Source of the DNA: Mesorhizobium atlanticum
Lineage (GTDB): Bacteria; Pseudomonadota; Alphaproteobacteria; Rhizobiales; Rhizobiaceae
DNA length: 64,000 nucleotides
Reading direction: 5' to 3'
Assembly: GCF_003289965.1 (NCBI RefSeq)
Contig: NZ_QMBQ01000001.1
Span: 930,001-994,000, forward strand
Shown here: positions 44,796 through 53,188 of the stretch, in pieces
Numbering within the stretch: position 1 is the stretch's first letter
Layout: each line of letters begins with the position of its first letter
Made by a program: the position numbers and the translations under genes
Notes under the pieces: model-generated
The model's database searches: none
The model's input: the letters and a program-made list of their open reading frames with translations, nothing else
What the model was told of the DNA's origin: nothing

Positions 44796-46307
44796 GTGGG
44801 CGACATTCGGCGCGGACTGGCAAAACGCAGTATTGTGGGTATGTTCTGGACGGGCCTGTCCATGGGCGCCCTGGCAGTTGCGGAGCTTGTCGCCCTCCTC
44901 CTCCTGGCCCGGCTGCTCTCGCCCAACGAGTTCGGCCTCTACTCCGCCGCGCTAATCGTCATCAAATTTTCGGCCATCTTCCAGGGGCTAGGCATTACGC
45001 CTGCAATCGTCCAGCGACCGGTGCTGGAGGAGCGGCATCTTCGGGTCGGGTACACCTTGTCGCTCATCCTCGGCCTGGCCGTGTCCGCGCTTGTCTGGGC
45101 GATGGCGCCCGCCATAGCCGGCCTCCTTCGTCTCCCCGATCTCACTGCGATCGTGCGCGCGATCTGCTTCATCTTCCTTTTCCAGGGTGCTTCCATGGTG
45201 GCGCTGGCCTCGGCCCAGCGCGCGCTGCGGTTCCGCTGGCTCGCGCTCGTCGACGCAATCGCGTTTGCGGTCGGCTACGCGATTGTCGGCCCGGTGCTGG
45301 CTTGGTTCGGCTTCGGCGTATGGGCTCTTGTCGCCGCGCTCTTGGTCCAGCAATTGTTCCGCACCATCGTGCTGCTCGCCGGCCAGCCACACCCGATGAG
45401 GCCGCTGCTGGAACGCAGCGCCATCGTCGAGCTGCTCTATTTTGGCGGCGGCTTCACAATTGCCCGGGTCTTCAACTACCTCGCCACTCAGGTGGACAGG
45501 CTTGTCGTGGGCCGATACCTGGGGGCCGATGCGCTCGGCGTCTATGGGCTGTCGTCGCAACTTATGACGACGCCAGCGGTCATCGTCGGCCAAGTTCTCG
45601 ATCGCGTGCTGTTCCCCACCATGGCGCTGGTCCAGGAAGAGCCCGTGAGGCTTGCCCGCGCCTATCGCGGAGCAGTCGCCGGTTGCGCCTTGCTCGTTCT
45701 GCCGGCCAGCGCGGTCGTGGCGATCGTAGCGCCCGAACTGGTTCGGGTTGTTCTTGGAAAGGGATGGGAGTCAGTCGTCGTTCCGCTCCAGGTGCTGGCA
45801 TTCAGCATGCTGTTCCGGACGAGCTACAAGCTTAGCGACTCCGTCTCGCGGGCAACCGGAACGGTGTACGCCCGAGCATGGCGCCAGGCAGTTTTCACCA
45901 TCGGTGTCTTTGTCGGTGCAATCACAGGCCAATTCTGGGGCGTGGAAGGGGTAGCGTTCGGTGTCGGCCTGGCATTCGGTGTCAATTTCTTCCTCATGGC
46001 ACAACTGAGCCTGCGCGTGACGGCGATGACGTGGTGGGAATTCGCCATGGCGCACGTGCCCGGCCTTGCGCTCGCGGCCGCCCTCGGCATGGGCACCTGG
46101 ACGTTGGTGGAATGGCTGCGCGAACTGCGGCTGCCGCCTCTTACCCTGCTCGTCGATACAGCGTTGCTGGCGTCCGCCGGGAGCTTGCTGTTGTGCTGGA
46201 TTCTGCCGTCTCTGTTCCTTGGGCGCGAGGGGATATCACTGCTGCGCTTGCTCGCCGCGGTGGTGCCAGCCTGGCCCGGACTGAAGAAGGCGCAGGCTGA
46301 TCAATGA
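44796..46307 (+). CDS. Polysaccharide flippase (Wzx/MOP superfamily)
   Basis: 503 residues from GTG 44796, which has GGAG seven bases upstream; longer frames start at TTG 44748. About 12-14 hydrophobic segments occur in pairs. The N-terminal part (LLARLLSPNEFGLYSAALIV and LQGLGITPAIVQRP-like region) and the FNYLATQVDRLVVGRYLGA region are typical of MOP-family lipopolysaccharide/exopolysaccharide flippases. It moves undecaprenyl-linked repeat units across the inner membrane. It follows the sulfotransferase by 68 bp and closes the assembly part of the plus-strand operon. Confidence 0.9.
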   Translation: MGDIRRGLAKRSIVGMFWTGLSMGALAVAELVALLLLARLLSPNEFGLYSAALIVIKFSAIFQGLGITPAIVQRPVLEERHLRVGYTLSLILGLAVSALVWAMAPAIAGLLRLPDLTAIVRAICFIFLFQGASMVALASAQRALRFRWLALVDAIAFAVGYAIVGPVLAWFGFGVWALVAALLVQQLFRTIVLLAGQPHPMRPLLERSAIVELLYFGGGFTIARVFNYLATQVDRLVVGRYLGADALGVYGLSSQLMTTPAVIVGQVLDRVLFPTMALVQEEPVRLARAYRGAVAGCALLVLPASAVVAIVAPELVRVVLGKGWESVVVPLQVLAFSMLFRTSYKLSDSVSRATGTVYARAWRQAVFTIGVFVGAITGQFWGVEGVAFGVGLAFGVNFFLMAQLSLRVTAMTWWEFAMAHVPGLALAAALGMGTWTLVEWLRELRLPPLTLLVDTALLASAGSLLLCWILPSLFLGREGISLLRLLAAVVPAWPGLKKAQADQ

Positions 46308-46541
46308 CATAACTCGACGCGCCCGGTCGTGGATTTCCGGCCACGGCCTCACGCGCCACCCAACCATCGCCATGCTCGATTCGAGGTCGCCACTGACGCC
46401 CCTGTCGGGTTGTCTGCGGCGATGGCGACCTGCTCCCGTCTCCGGCGCGATCCCGATGCGATAGACCGGAGCCGGCCAGAGCATCCACCTCCGAGGCTAT
46501 CAAGGCCCAGGTCCGGAAAATAGCGGCAAAGGATCTCTGAA

Positions 46542-49500
46542 ATGTCCAAATCAGCTCGAAATACGGACATCGATAGCGCGAGCGGACCACTTATGACCGA
46601 GCTCGGCGCGACGTCCCTCAAAAGCTTTCACCCGCTCGACGATAGCCCGATTCCGTTCGCAACCGACGATCCGAACGTTGTGAGGTCCCGGCATGGCGAC
46701 AGCCTCACCGCTGGCCCTGGCAATGACGGCGCGGATCAAGCCTCGATCAAGATCGACAGCCTCATCTCCGCGCAGGGGATCACTCCAAACCAAGAGGGCG
46801 ATGGCGGGCTCAAACTCACTGGCCTCGCCGAGGCGGCATCCAGACTTGATGGTCATCTCGACGGCACCTTCCTCAACAGCGTGGCGGCGAGAGTTTCCGG
46901 CTTCTGGCCGGATCCTCCAACGACCAATGCGGACGGGAGTGCCACACACACCGATGCCGTTGCCAGCACCAGCGCGACACCAACGGCGACCTCGCTCACC
47001 ATCAGCAGCGCGCTTGGCGCCGATCCTATCTTTGAAACGAGGGTGGCGGCGGCCGGCGACGATGTCGAGGAGAAGGGGTCCGGTTCGATCTCAAGCAACA
47101 TCAACGACCTGGAACTGGGCTATGACGGCACCACGCGCCAGACCGTCGGCATCCGCTTCACCGGCGTGGACATCCCCAAGGGCGCCATCATCACCAGCGC
47201 CTACATCCAATTCCAGGCCAACGAGGTCAAGACCGGCGCGACGTCGCTGCTGATCCAGGGTGACAATACCGACGACGCCAACCCCTTCACCGCTGCCAGC
47301 TTCAATGTATCCTCGCTTCCCAGGACGACGGCATCCACGGCCTGGACGCCGGACCCATGGACAGCGGTTGGCGATCACGGCCTTGCCGAGCGCACGCCGG
47401 ACCTCACGGCGATCGTTCAGGAGATCGTAAACCGCTCAGGCTGGTCGGCTCTCAACCACATGGCCTTCATCATCACCGGGACCGGCACGCGCACGGCCGA
47501 CTCCTACGAATATAACCCAGCCAGCGCGCCGCTGCTGCATGTCGAGTATCTTCTGCCGGCCGGCTCTCCGGTGGCGTTCAACACCCCGCCCGACGCCGAC
47601 ACCGCCGCCAACCAGATCGCAGAGCTCGCCGCAGTGGGCACGGCCATCGGCATCACCGCCTCGGCCACGGATCCCGACGCCGGCTCGACCGTTACCTACA
47701 GCCTTAACGATGCGCGCTTCGCCATCAATTCCAGCACCGGCGTCATCATGCGCTCAGCCACGGGTACGCTCGACTTCGAGACACAGTCGTCGATAAACCT
47801 GACGGTGACGGCGACCTCCTCCGACGGCAGCACCGCCAACCAGACCTACACCCTCGCCGTCCTCGACAGCCCGGAGCCCGTCGCCTTCAACACCCCGCCG
47901 GATACCGACCCCACCGTCAACCAGATCGCCGAGCTTGCCGCTTCGGGCACGGCGATCGGCATCACGGCTTCGGCCACCGATCCCGACGCCGGCTCGACCG
48001 TCACCTACAGCATCAACGACACGCGCTTCGCCATCGATTCCAGCACCGGCGTCATCACCCGCTCGGGCACCGGCACCCTCGACTTCGAGACCCAGTCTTC
48101 GATCAACCTGACGGTGACGGCAACCTCCTCCGACGGCAGCACCGCCAACCAGACCTATACCCTCGCCGTCCTGGACAGCCCGGAGCCGGTCGCGTTCAAC
48201 ACCCCGCCGGACGCCGACACCGCTACCAACCAGATCGCCCAGAACGCCGCCGCGGGCGCGGCGATCGGAATCACGGCGTCGGCCAGAGATCCCGACACCG
48301 GTTCGACGGTCACCTACACCATCGATGACCCGCGCTTCGCCATCAATTCCACCACCGGCGTCATAACGCGCTCCGCCACGGGTACGCTCAATGCGACGAA
48401 CGAGCCGTCGGTCACCCTCACCGTCACAGCAACCTCCTCCGACGGCAGCATCGATACCCACGCCTTCGACGTCGCCGTCACGGCCAGCCAGTTGCCGGTG
48501 GCTTTCAACGCGCCGCCGGATGCAGACCCCACCACCAACCAGATCGCCGAGTTCGCCGCGGTGGGCACGGCGATCGGCATCACCGCCTCGGCCACCGATC
48601 CCGACGCCGGCTCGACCGTCACCTACAGTCTCAACGACACGCGCTTCGCCATCGATTCCAGCACCGGCGTCATCACGCGCTCGGCCACCGGCACGCTCGA
48701 CTTCGAGACCCAGCCGTCGATCGACCTGACGGTGACGGCAACCTCCTCCGACGGCAGCACCGCCAATCAGAGCTTCGCTCTCTCCGTCATCGACAGCCCG
48801 GAGCCCATCGCCTTCAACACGCCGCCCGACGCCGATCCCAACACCAACCAGATCGCGGAGCTCGCCGCCGCGGGCACGGCGATCGGCATCACGGCTTCGG
48901 CCACCGATCCCGACGCCGGCTCGACCGTCACCTACAGTCTCAACGACACGCGCTTCGCCATCGATTCCAGCACCGGCGTCATAACCCGCTCGGGCACCGG
49001 CACTCTGGACTTCGAAACCCAGTCGTCGATCAACCTGACGGTGACGGCAACCTCGTCCGACGGAAGCACCGCCAATCAGAGCTTCGCTCTCTCCGTCCTC
49101 GACAGCCCGGAGCCCGTCGCCTTCAACACGCCGGCGGATACGGACAACGCCGCCAACCAGATCGCCCAAAGCGCTGCCGCAGGCACGGCGGTCGGGATCA
49201 CCGCCTCGGCTAGGGATCCCGATGCCGGATCGACGGTGACCTACAGCATCAACGACTCGCGCTTCGCCATCAATTCCAGCACCGGCGTCATCACGCGTTC
49301 AGGCACCGGCACGCTCAATGCGACGACCGAGCCGACGATCAACCTCACCGTTACCGCAACCTCGTCCGACGGCAGCACCGATACCCACGCTTACAGCGTC
49401 GCCGTTTCCGGGACGAGCAGCACGCCAGTGATCTTCGAGACAAGGGTGGCGACCGCCGGCGACGATGTCGAGCAAAAGAACTCCGGCGCGATGTCGACCA

Positions 49501-52500
49501 ACGTCACAGACCTGGAGCTGGGTTATGACGGCAGCACCGCCCAGACTGATGGCCTTCGTTTCGCAGGAATCAACATTCCCAAGGGCGCCGTCATCACCAA
49601 TGCCTATATCCAGTTCCAGGCCAATGAGGTGAAGACCGGCGCGACGTCGCTGCTGATCCAGGGCGACAATGTCGACGACGCGAGCGCCTTCACCAACGTC
49701 AAATTCAACGTGTCCTCGCTTCCCCGGACGACGGCATCCGTCGCCTGGACGCCTGCTCCATGGACAACGGTGGGCGAGCATGGCCTTGCGGAGCGCACAC
49801 CAGACCTCACGGCAATCGTTCAGGAAATCGTGAACCGTTCCGGCTGGGCGGCACTCAACCACATGGCTTTTTTGATCACCGGCACGGGCACGCGTACGGC
49901 GGATTCCTATGAGTACAATCCGGCCAGCGCTCCCCTGCTCCACATTGAATATACTCTGCCCGGTCCGGCCGGCGGTCCGGTCGCCTTCAACACCCCACCC
50001 GACGCCGACACCGCCACCAACCAGATCGCCGAGCTCGCCGCCGCCGGTACGGCCATCGGCATCACGGCTTCGGCCACGGATCCCGACGTGGGCTCGACCG
50101 TTGCCTACAGCCTCGACGATGCACGCTTCGCCATCAATTCCAGCACCGGCGTCATCACGCGCTCGGGCACCGGCACGCTCGACTTCGAAACCCAATCGTC
50201 GATCAACCTGACGGTGACGGCAACCTCGTCGGACGGCAGCACCGCCAACCAGACCTTTACCCTCGCCGTCCTGGACAGCCCGGAACCGGTCGCATTCAAC
50301 ACGCCGCCCGACGCCGACACGACCGCGAACCAGATCACCCAGAACGCCGTCGCCGGCACGGCCGTCGGGATTACGGCCTCTGCCAAGGATCCCGATGCCG
50401 GGTCGACGGTGACCTACAGCATCAACGACCCGCGGTTTGCCATCAATCCCAGCACGGGCGTCATCACGCGCTCGGGCACCGGCACGCTTAATGCCACGAC
50501 CGAGCCGACAATCAACCTCCACGTCACCGCAACTTCGTCCGATGGGAGCACCGCCGCGCAAGACTACGCGCTCGGTGTGACCACTGGGCCGGTCTTCCAA
50601 GCAAGGATCGGGTCCAGCGCGGACGACGTTGAACAGGGTCCCACGGGCGGGATGGACCTCATCAGCACCCATCTCGACATGGTCGTTTCGGGCACCAAGG
50701 TCGAGACGGTTGGAATGCGCTTCACCAGCGTCGACATTCCCTACGACGCCGTCATCACCAATGCCTACATCCAGTTCCAGGCCCAGAATACCGGTACGGG
50801 CGCCATGTCGCTCCTGATCCGCGGCGAAAGCGACGAAGCCACCCCCTTCGAGAGTGAGATAAACGACGTCACCTCGCGCCCGATGACCAATGCGTCGGTG
50901 ACGTGGACGCCACCCGACTGGACCGTGATCAATGAAGCCGGCCTCGCCGAACGCACCCCCAACCTTTCGGCGATCGTGCAGGAGATCATCAACCAGCCGG
51001 GTTATTTGCAGCTCAACGACATGGCATTCGTCGTCAGTGGCAGCAGCGGCACGCGCAGCGCCTATTCCTTCGACGGCAGCGCCGCCGGCGCCCCGCTGCT
51101 GCATATCGAGTACTACGTGCCGACGACCGGCCCGGTTAGCTTCAAGCATCCGCAGGATGCCGACTCCGCCGCCAACCAGATCGTCCAAAACGCAGCCGCA
51201 GGCACTCTGGTCCACATCACGGCGTCGGCCAAGGATCCCGATGTAGCCGACAAGGTTACCTACAGCATCAACGACTCTCGCTTCGCCATCGATGCCAACA
51301 CGGGCGTCATCACGCGCTCAGGCACGGGAACCCTCAACGCGGCAACCGAGCCGTCCATTAACCTCCACGTCACCGCAACCTCCTCCGACGGGAGCACCGC
51401 GGGACAGGACTATAGCCTCAGCGTCGTGCCGGTGACGGCGCCGCAGGTGCTATACCGATACGCGGTCTTTGGTGACTACGGCGATACCGATCTCTCCGGC
51501 GAGAAGGCGGTGTCGGCGATGGTGCATGCCTGGAACGTCGATTTCATCCTCACCGTGGGCGACAATGTCTACGCGCCGCAGGCAATGGACGCCGCAGTCG
51601 GCCAGCAATACCACGACTATATCGGCAACTATCAGGGCGCGTATGGAAGCGGCAGCAGCATCAACCGCTTCTTCCCGACACTAGGCAATCACGAATACAA
51701 CGAAAACAACGTTACCAACTACCTGAACTATTTCACGCTGCCCGACAACGAGCGCTATTACGACTTCCAGATCGGGCCGGTGCATTTCTTCGCCCTCAAC
51801 AGCAACAAGCAGGAGCCGGATGGCCGTAGCTCCACCTCGGTTCAGGGCCATTGGCTGCAAAACCTTCTCGCGACTTCCGACGCGAGCTTCAACGTCGCCT
51901 ACTTCCATCACACGCCATACAATCCAGCTGGCTTCACCGCCACCATGCAATGGCCCTTCGAGCAATGGGGTGTAAATGCGGTCTTTGCCGGCCACGAGCA
52001 CAACTACTACCGGGAGAACCGCGACGACAATGGCGACGGCGTCTTTCTTCCTTACACGACCACCGGCCTCGGCGGCGCCGGCAAAACCGTCCCCGACGTC
52101 GGCGCCAACCTGGTGACGGTGACGGACCAGGGCATGCTGATCGAGTTCTACAAGGTGAGCAGCTTCAACGGGACAACCGCAACCCCCGTGCTGACGGATT
52201 CCTACTTTGTGCCGACGCCCGCCGGCCGCACGCCCACCATCGTCAATGGCGGTTACGTCCTGAACGGCACGACCGGTGCGGACTATCTGTGGGGTCTAGG
52301 CGGCAACGACACGCTGATCGGGGGGCGCGGAAACGACACGCTGGTCGCCGGCAACCAGCACAATCTGTTCGTGTTCGCCCACGGCGACGGTCAGGACACG
52401 GTCATGAATTTCCTGCCCGGCGCCGGCACCGGCGACGTCCTCGACCTCAGAGCCTTCGGCATCTACAACGCCAGCCAGTTCCTGCAGGTGGCAACGAACC

Positions 52501-52613
52501 AAGGCTCGAATGTCGTGGCGACCCTGGGCGGTGGGGATCAGATTACGCTGACCGGTGTTCACGTGGAGCAATTCCACAACGACAATTTCGTGAGCAGTCT
52601 GCTGCTGGCTTAG
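46542..52613 (+). CDS. Giant modular RTX surface protein with cadherin-like repeats and a purple-acid-phosphatase-like domain
   Basis: 2023 residues with AAGGA upstream and no N-terminal signal peptide. Modules in order: a 160-residue lead; a beta-module (about 163-338); six 103-residue cadherin-like repeats (343-960); a second beta-module (963-1140); two repeats (1146-1349); a third beta-module (1351-1527); a ninth repeat (1531-1633); a metallophosphoesterase (1636-1890) with GDYGD 1644, GDN 1673, GNHEY 1715, HH 1789 and GHEHNYY 1817; and a short RTX tail (GGNDTLIGGRGNDTL, about 1919) before a nonpolar C-terminus. The tail and absent signal peptide mark it as type I secretion cargo, for the PrtD-like system encoded 4-7 kb upstream. 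Alternating repeats suggest an adhesin-like stalk carrying an enzyme head. Confidence 0.9.
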   Translation: MSKSARNTDIDSASGPLMTELGATSLKSFHPLDDSPIPFATDDPNVVRSRHGDSLTAGPGNDGADQASIKIDSLISAQGITPNQEGDGGLKLTGLAEAASRLDGHLDGTFLNSVAARVSGFWPDPPTTNADGSATHTDAVASTSATPTATSLTISSALGADPIFETRVAAAGDDVEEKGSGSISSNINDLELGYDGTTRQTVGIRFTGVDIPKGAIITSAYIQFQANEVKTGATSLLIQGDNTDDANPFTAASFNVSSLPRTTASTAWTPDPWTAVGDHGLAERTPDLTAIVQEIVNRSGWSALNHMAFIITGTGTRTADSYEYNPASAPLLHVEYLLPAGSPVAFNTPPDADTAANQIAELAAVGTAIGITASATDPDAGSTVTYSLNDARFAINSSTGVIMRSATGTLDFETQSSINLTVTATSSDGSTANQTYTLAVLDSPEPVAFNTPPDTDPTVNQIAELAASGTAIGITASATDPDAGSTVTYSINDTRFAIDSSTGVITRSGTGTLDFETQSSINLTVTATSSDGSTANQTYTLAVLDSPEPVAFNTPPDADTATNQIAQNAAAGAAIGITASARDPDTGSTVTYTIDDPRFAINSTTGVITRSATGTLNATNEPSVTLTVTATSSDGSIDTHAFDVAVTASQLPVAFNAPPDADPTTNQIAEFAAVGTAIGITASATDPDAGSTVTYSLNDTRFAIDSSTGVITRSATGTLDFETQPSIDLTVTATSSDGSTANQSFALSVIDSPEPIAFNTPPDADPNTNQIAELAAAGTAIGITASATDPDAGSTVTYSLNDTRFAIDSSTGVITRSGTGTLDFETQSSINLTVTATSSDGSTANQSFALSVLDSPEPVAFNTPADTDNAANQIAQSAAAGTAVGITASARDPDAGSTVTYSINDSRFAINSSTGVITRSGTGTLNATTEPTINLTVTATSSDGSTDTHAYSVAVSGTSSTPVIFETRVATAGDDVEQKNSGAMSTNVTDLELGYDGSTAQTDGLRFAGINIPKGAVITNAYIQFQANEVKTGATSLLIQGDNVDDASAFTNVKFNVSSLPRTTASVAWTPAPWTTVGEHGLAERTPDLTAIVQEIVNRSGWAALNHMAFLITGTGTRTADSYEYNPASAPLLHIEYTLPGPAGGPVAFNTPPDADTATNQIAELAAAGTAIGITASATDPDVGSTVAYSLDDARFAINSSTGVITRSGTGTLDFETQSSINLTVTATSSDGSTANQTFTLAVLDSPEPVAFNTPPDADTTANQITQNAVAGTAVGITASAKDPDAGSTVTYSINDPRFAINPSTGVITRSGTGTLNATTEPTINLHVTATSSDGSTAAQDYALGVTTGPVFQARIGSSADDVEQGPTGGMDLISTHLDMVVSGTKVETVGMRFTSVDIPYDAVITNAYIQFQAQNTGTGAMSLLIRGESDEATPFESEINDVTSRPMTNASVTWTPPDWTVINEAGLAERTPNLSAIVQEIINQPGYLQLNDMAFVVSGSSGTRSAYSFDGSAAGAPLLHIEYYVPTTGPVSFKHPQDADSAANQIVQNAAAGTLVHITASAKDPDVADKVTYSINDSRFAIDANTGVITRSGTGTLNAATEPSINLHVTATSSDGSTAGQDYSLSVVPVTAPQVLYRYAVFGDYGDTDLSGEKAVSAMVHAWNVDFILTVGDNVYAPQAMDAAVGQQYHDYIGNYQGAYGSGSSINRFFPTLGNHEYNENNVTNYLNYFTLPDNERYYDFQIGPVHFFALNSNKQEPDGRSSTSVQGHWLQNLLATSDASFNVAYFHHTPYNPAGFTATMQWPFEQWGVNAVFAGHEHNYYRENRDDNGDGVFLPYTTTGLGGAGKTVPDVGANLVTVTDQGMLIEFYKVSSFNGTTATPVLTDSYFVPTPAGRTPTIVNGGYVLNGTTGADYLWGLGGNDTLIGGRGNDTLVAGNQHNLFVFAHGDGQDTVMNFLPGAGTGDVLDLRAFGIYNASQFLQVATNQGSNVVATLGGGDQITLTGVHVEQFHNDNFVSSLLLA
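47568..49427 (+). repeat. Tandem array of six 309-bp cadherin-like coding repeats
   Basis: Units start at 47568, 47877, 48186, 48495, 48804 and 49113, exactly 309 bp (103 codons) apart; the last is followed by the second beta-module. Each unit codes for (P)VAFNTPPDAD, then GITASATDPDAGSTVTYS and RFAINSSTGVITRSGTGTL. Units 3 and 6 end NATxEP instead of DFETQS, so there are two unit subtypes in the order A-A-B-A-A-B. This implies duplication of a three-repeat block. Confidence 0.92.
49977..50588 (+). repeat. Two further 309-bp cadherin-like coding repeats
   Basis: Units start at 49977 and 50286, 309 bp apart, in the order A-B using the same end signatures (DFETQS then NATTEP). They lie between the second and third beta-modules. 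A ninth unit, of subtype B, starts at 51132 after the third beta-module, so the A/B phasing is kept across the protein. Confidence 0.9.
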
Positions 52614-52660
52614 AGCAATTCCAGGAAAAGCGCGTAGCGGTTTTCCGTCAGGAACATGCA
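52611..52660. repeat. Rhizobial-type interspersed palindrome
   Basis: The sequence AGAGCAATTCCAGGAAAAG begins in the stop codon of the giant gene and leads to CGGTTTTCCGTC; GGAAAA (52624-52629) pairs with TTTTCC (52641-52646). I recognise this from memory as part of an intergenic repeat that is common in Mesorhizobium and other Rhizobiales genomes. Only one copy was noticed in this window. Confidence 0.55.
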
Positions 52661-52677
52661 GCGGCGACCAGCTGGCG

Positions 52678-52708
52678 CTTCCCGGGAAGGTCTGCCGCAT
52701 GCGGCAGA
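52678..52708. repeat. Two adjacent perfect palindromes
   Basis: CTTCCCGGGAAG (52678-52689, 12 bp) and TCTGCCGCATGCGGCAGA (52691-52708, 18 bp) are each perfect inverted repeats separated by one base. They sit between the interspersed palindrome and the long stem-loop in the gap between two convergent genes. They could be operator-like or merely structural; no protein is assigned. Confidence 0.7.
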
Positions 52709-52741
52709 TAGCAAGCGTGAGCCTGTACGCGGCAAAGGAAA

Positions 52742-52789
52742 AGCCCGGATCGCGCGTGGCACTCTGGTGTGCCACGCGCGGTCCGGGCT
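52742..52789. terminator. Strong bidirectional stem-loop between convergent operons
   Basis: A 20-base arm at 52742-52761 (AGCCCGGATCGCGCGTGGCA) pairs with 52770-52789 with a single wobble position across an 8-base loop. It sits between the convergent giant RTX gene and the small Tat-leader peptide gene, where a two-way terminator is expected. No U-tract is present on either side. Confidence 0.7.
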
Positions 52790-52826
52790 GTACAAACCGG
52801 TCTAGTACTCTACGCTCTCGAAACGC

Positions 52827-53108
52827 TTATTTTCCGTGACCGTGACCAGGCGGATCGAAGAACTTACCCACCTGGCCGGGAGGACCGAGGTGAATTTTGT
52901 TCTTGTCCCCCCAGCCGTGGCCCGGGCGTGATCCTCCCGATTTGGCAATCGCCTTGGAGTTCAAGCTTGTGCCGAGCAAAAGTGTTATGGCCGGCGGAGT
53001 CACCGCCGCAAAACGCCCCGCCTTCTTGAGAAAGTCTCGGCGGGCCTGAGATTCAGAGATCAAGGTCTCCGACGTCTGCCGTGAGCGTTTTGTGCTTTCA
53101 GTCGACAT
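52827..53108 (-). CDS. Small peptide with Tat-like leader and Gly/Pro/His-rich tail
   Basis: 93 residues from ATG 53108 with a GGGGGG run upstream. Residues 23-31 are RRDFLKKAG, the twin-arginine motif, followed by a modestly hydrophobic segment (FAAVTPPAITLLLGTSL) up to about Ala55. The remaining 38 residues contain 11 Gly, 5 Pro and 4 His and end GKFFDPPGHGHGK. It is the last gene of the run antiporter, PqqD-HPrK fusion, nucleotidyltransferase. Short peptides with an RR leader next to PqqD/HPrK-like genes recur in proteobacteria in my recollection. A natural reading is that it is the substrate of the neighbouring enzymes, but it could be a simple periplasmic protein. Confidence 0.75.
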   Translation of the reverse strand: MSTESTKRSRQTSETLISESQARRDFLKKAGRFAAVTPPAITLLLGTSLNSKAIAKSGGSRPGHGWGDKNKIHLGPPGQVGKFFDPPGHGHGK

Positions 53109-53188
53109 GTCAAACCCCCCATAAATTTCCCAAATCCAGAGATTTTACTTTATATTTTCTGACACGGAGTACTAGTTCTCCAAAAGGC

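Noticed and set aside
47754..51215. Long minus-strand frames (471 and 638 codons) under the giant gene
   Set aside because: They mirror the 309-bp repeats and read as repetitive Arg/Gly/Asp strings, the expected antisense of repeated coding DNA.
47568..51437. Regular 309-bp repeats as a possible CRISPR or satellite array
   Set aside because: Units are far too long for CRISPR, have no spacers and are in frame as cadherin-like protein repeats.
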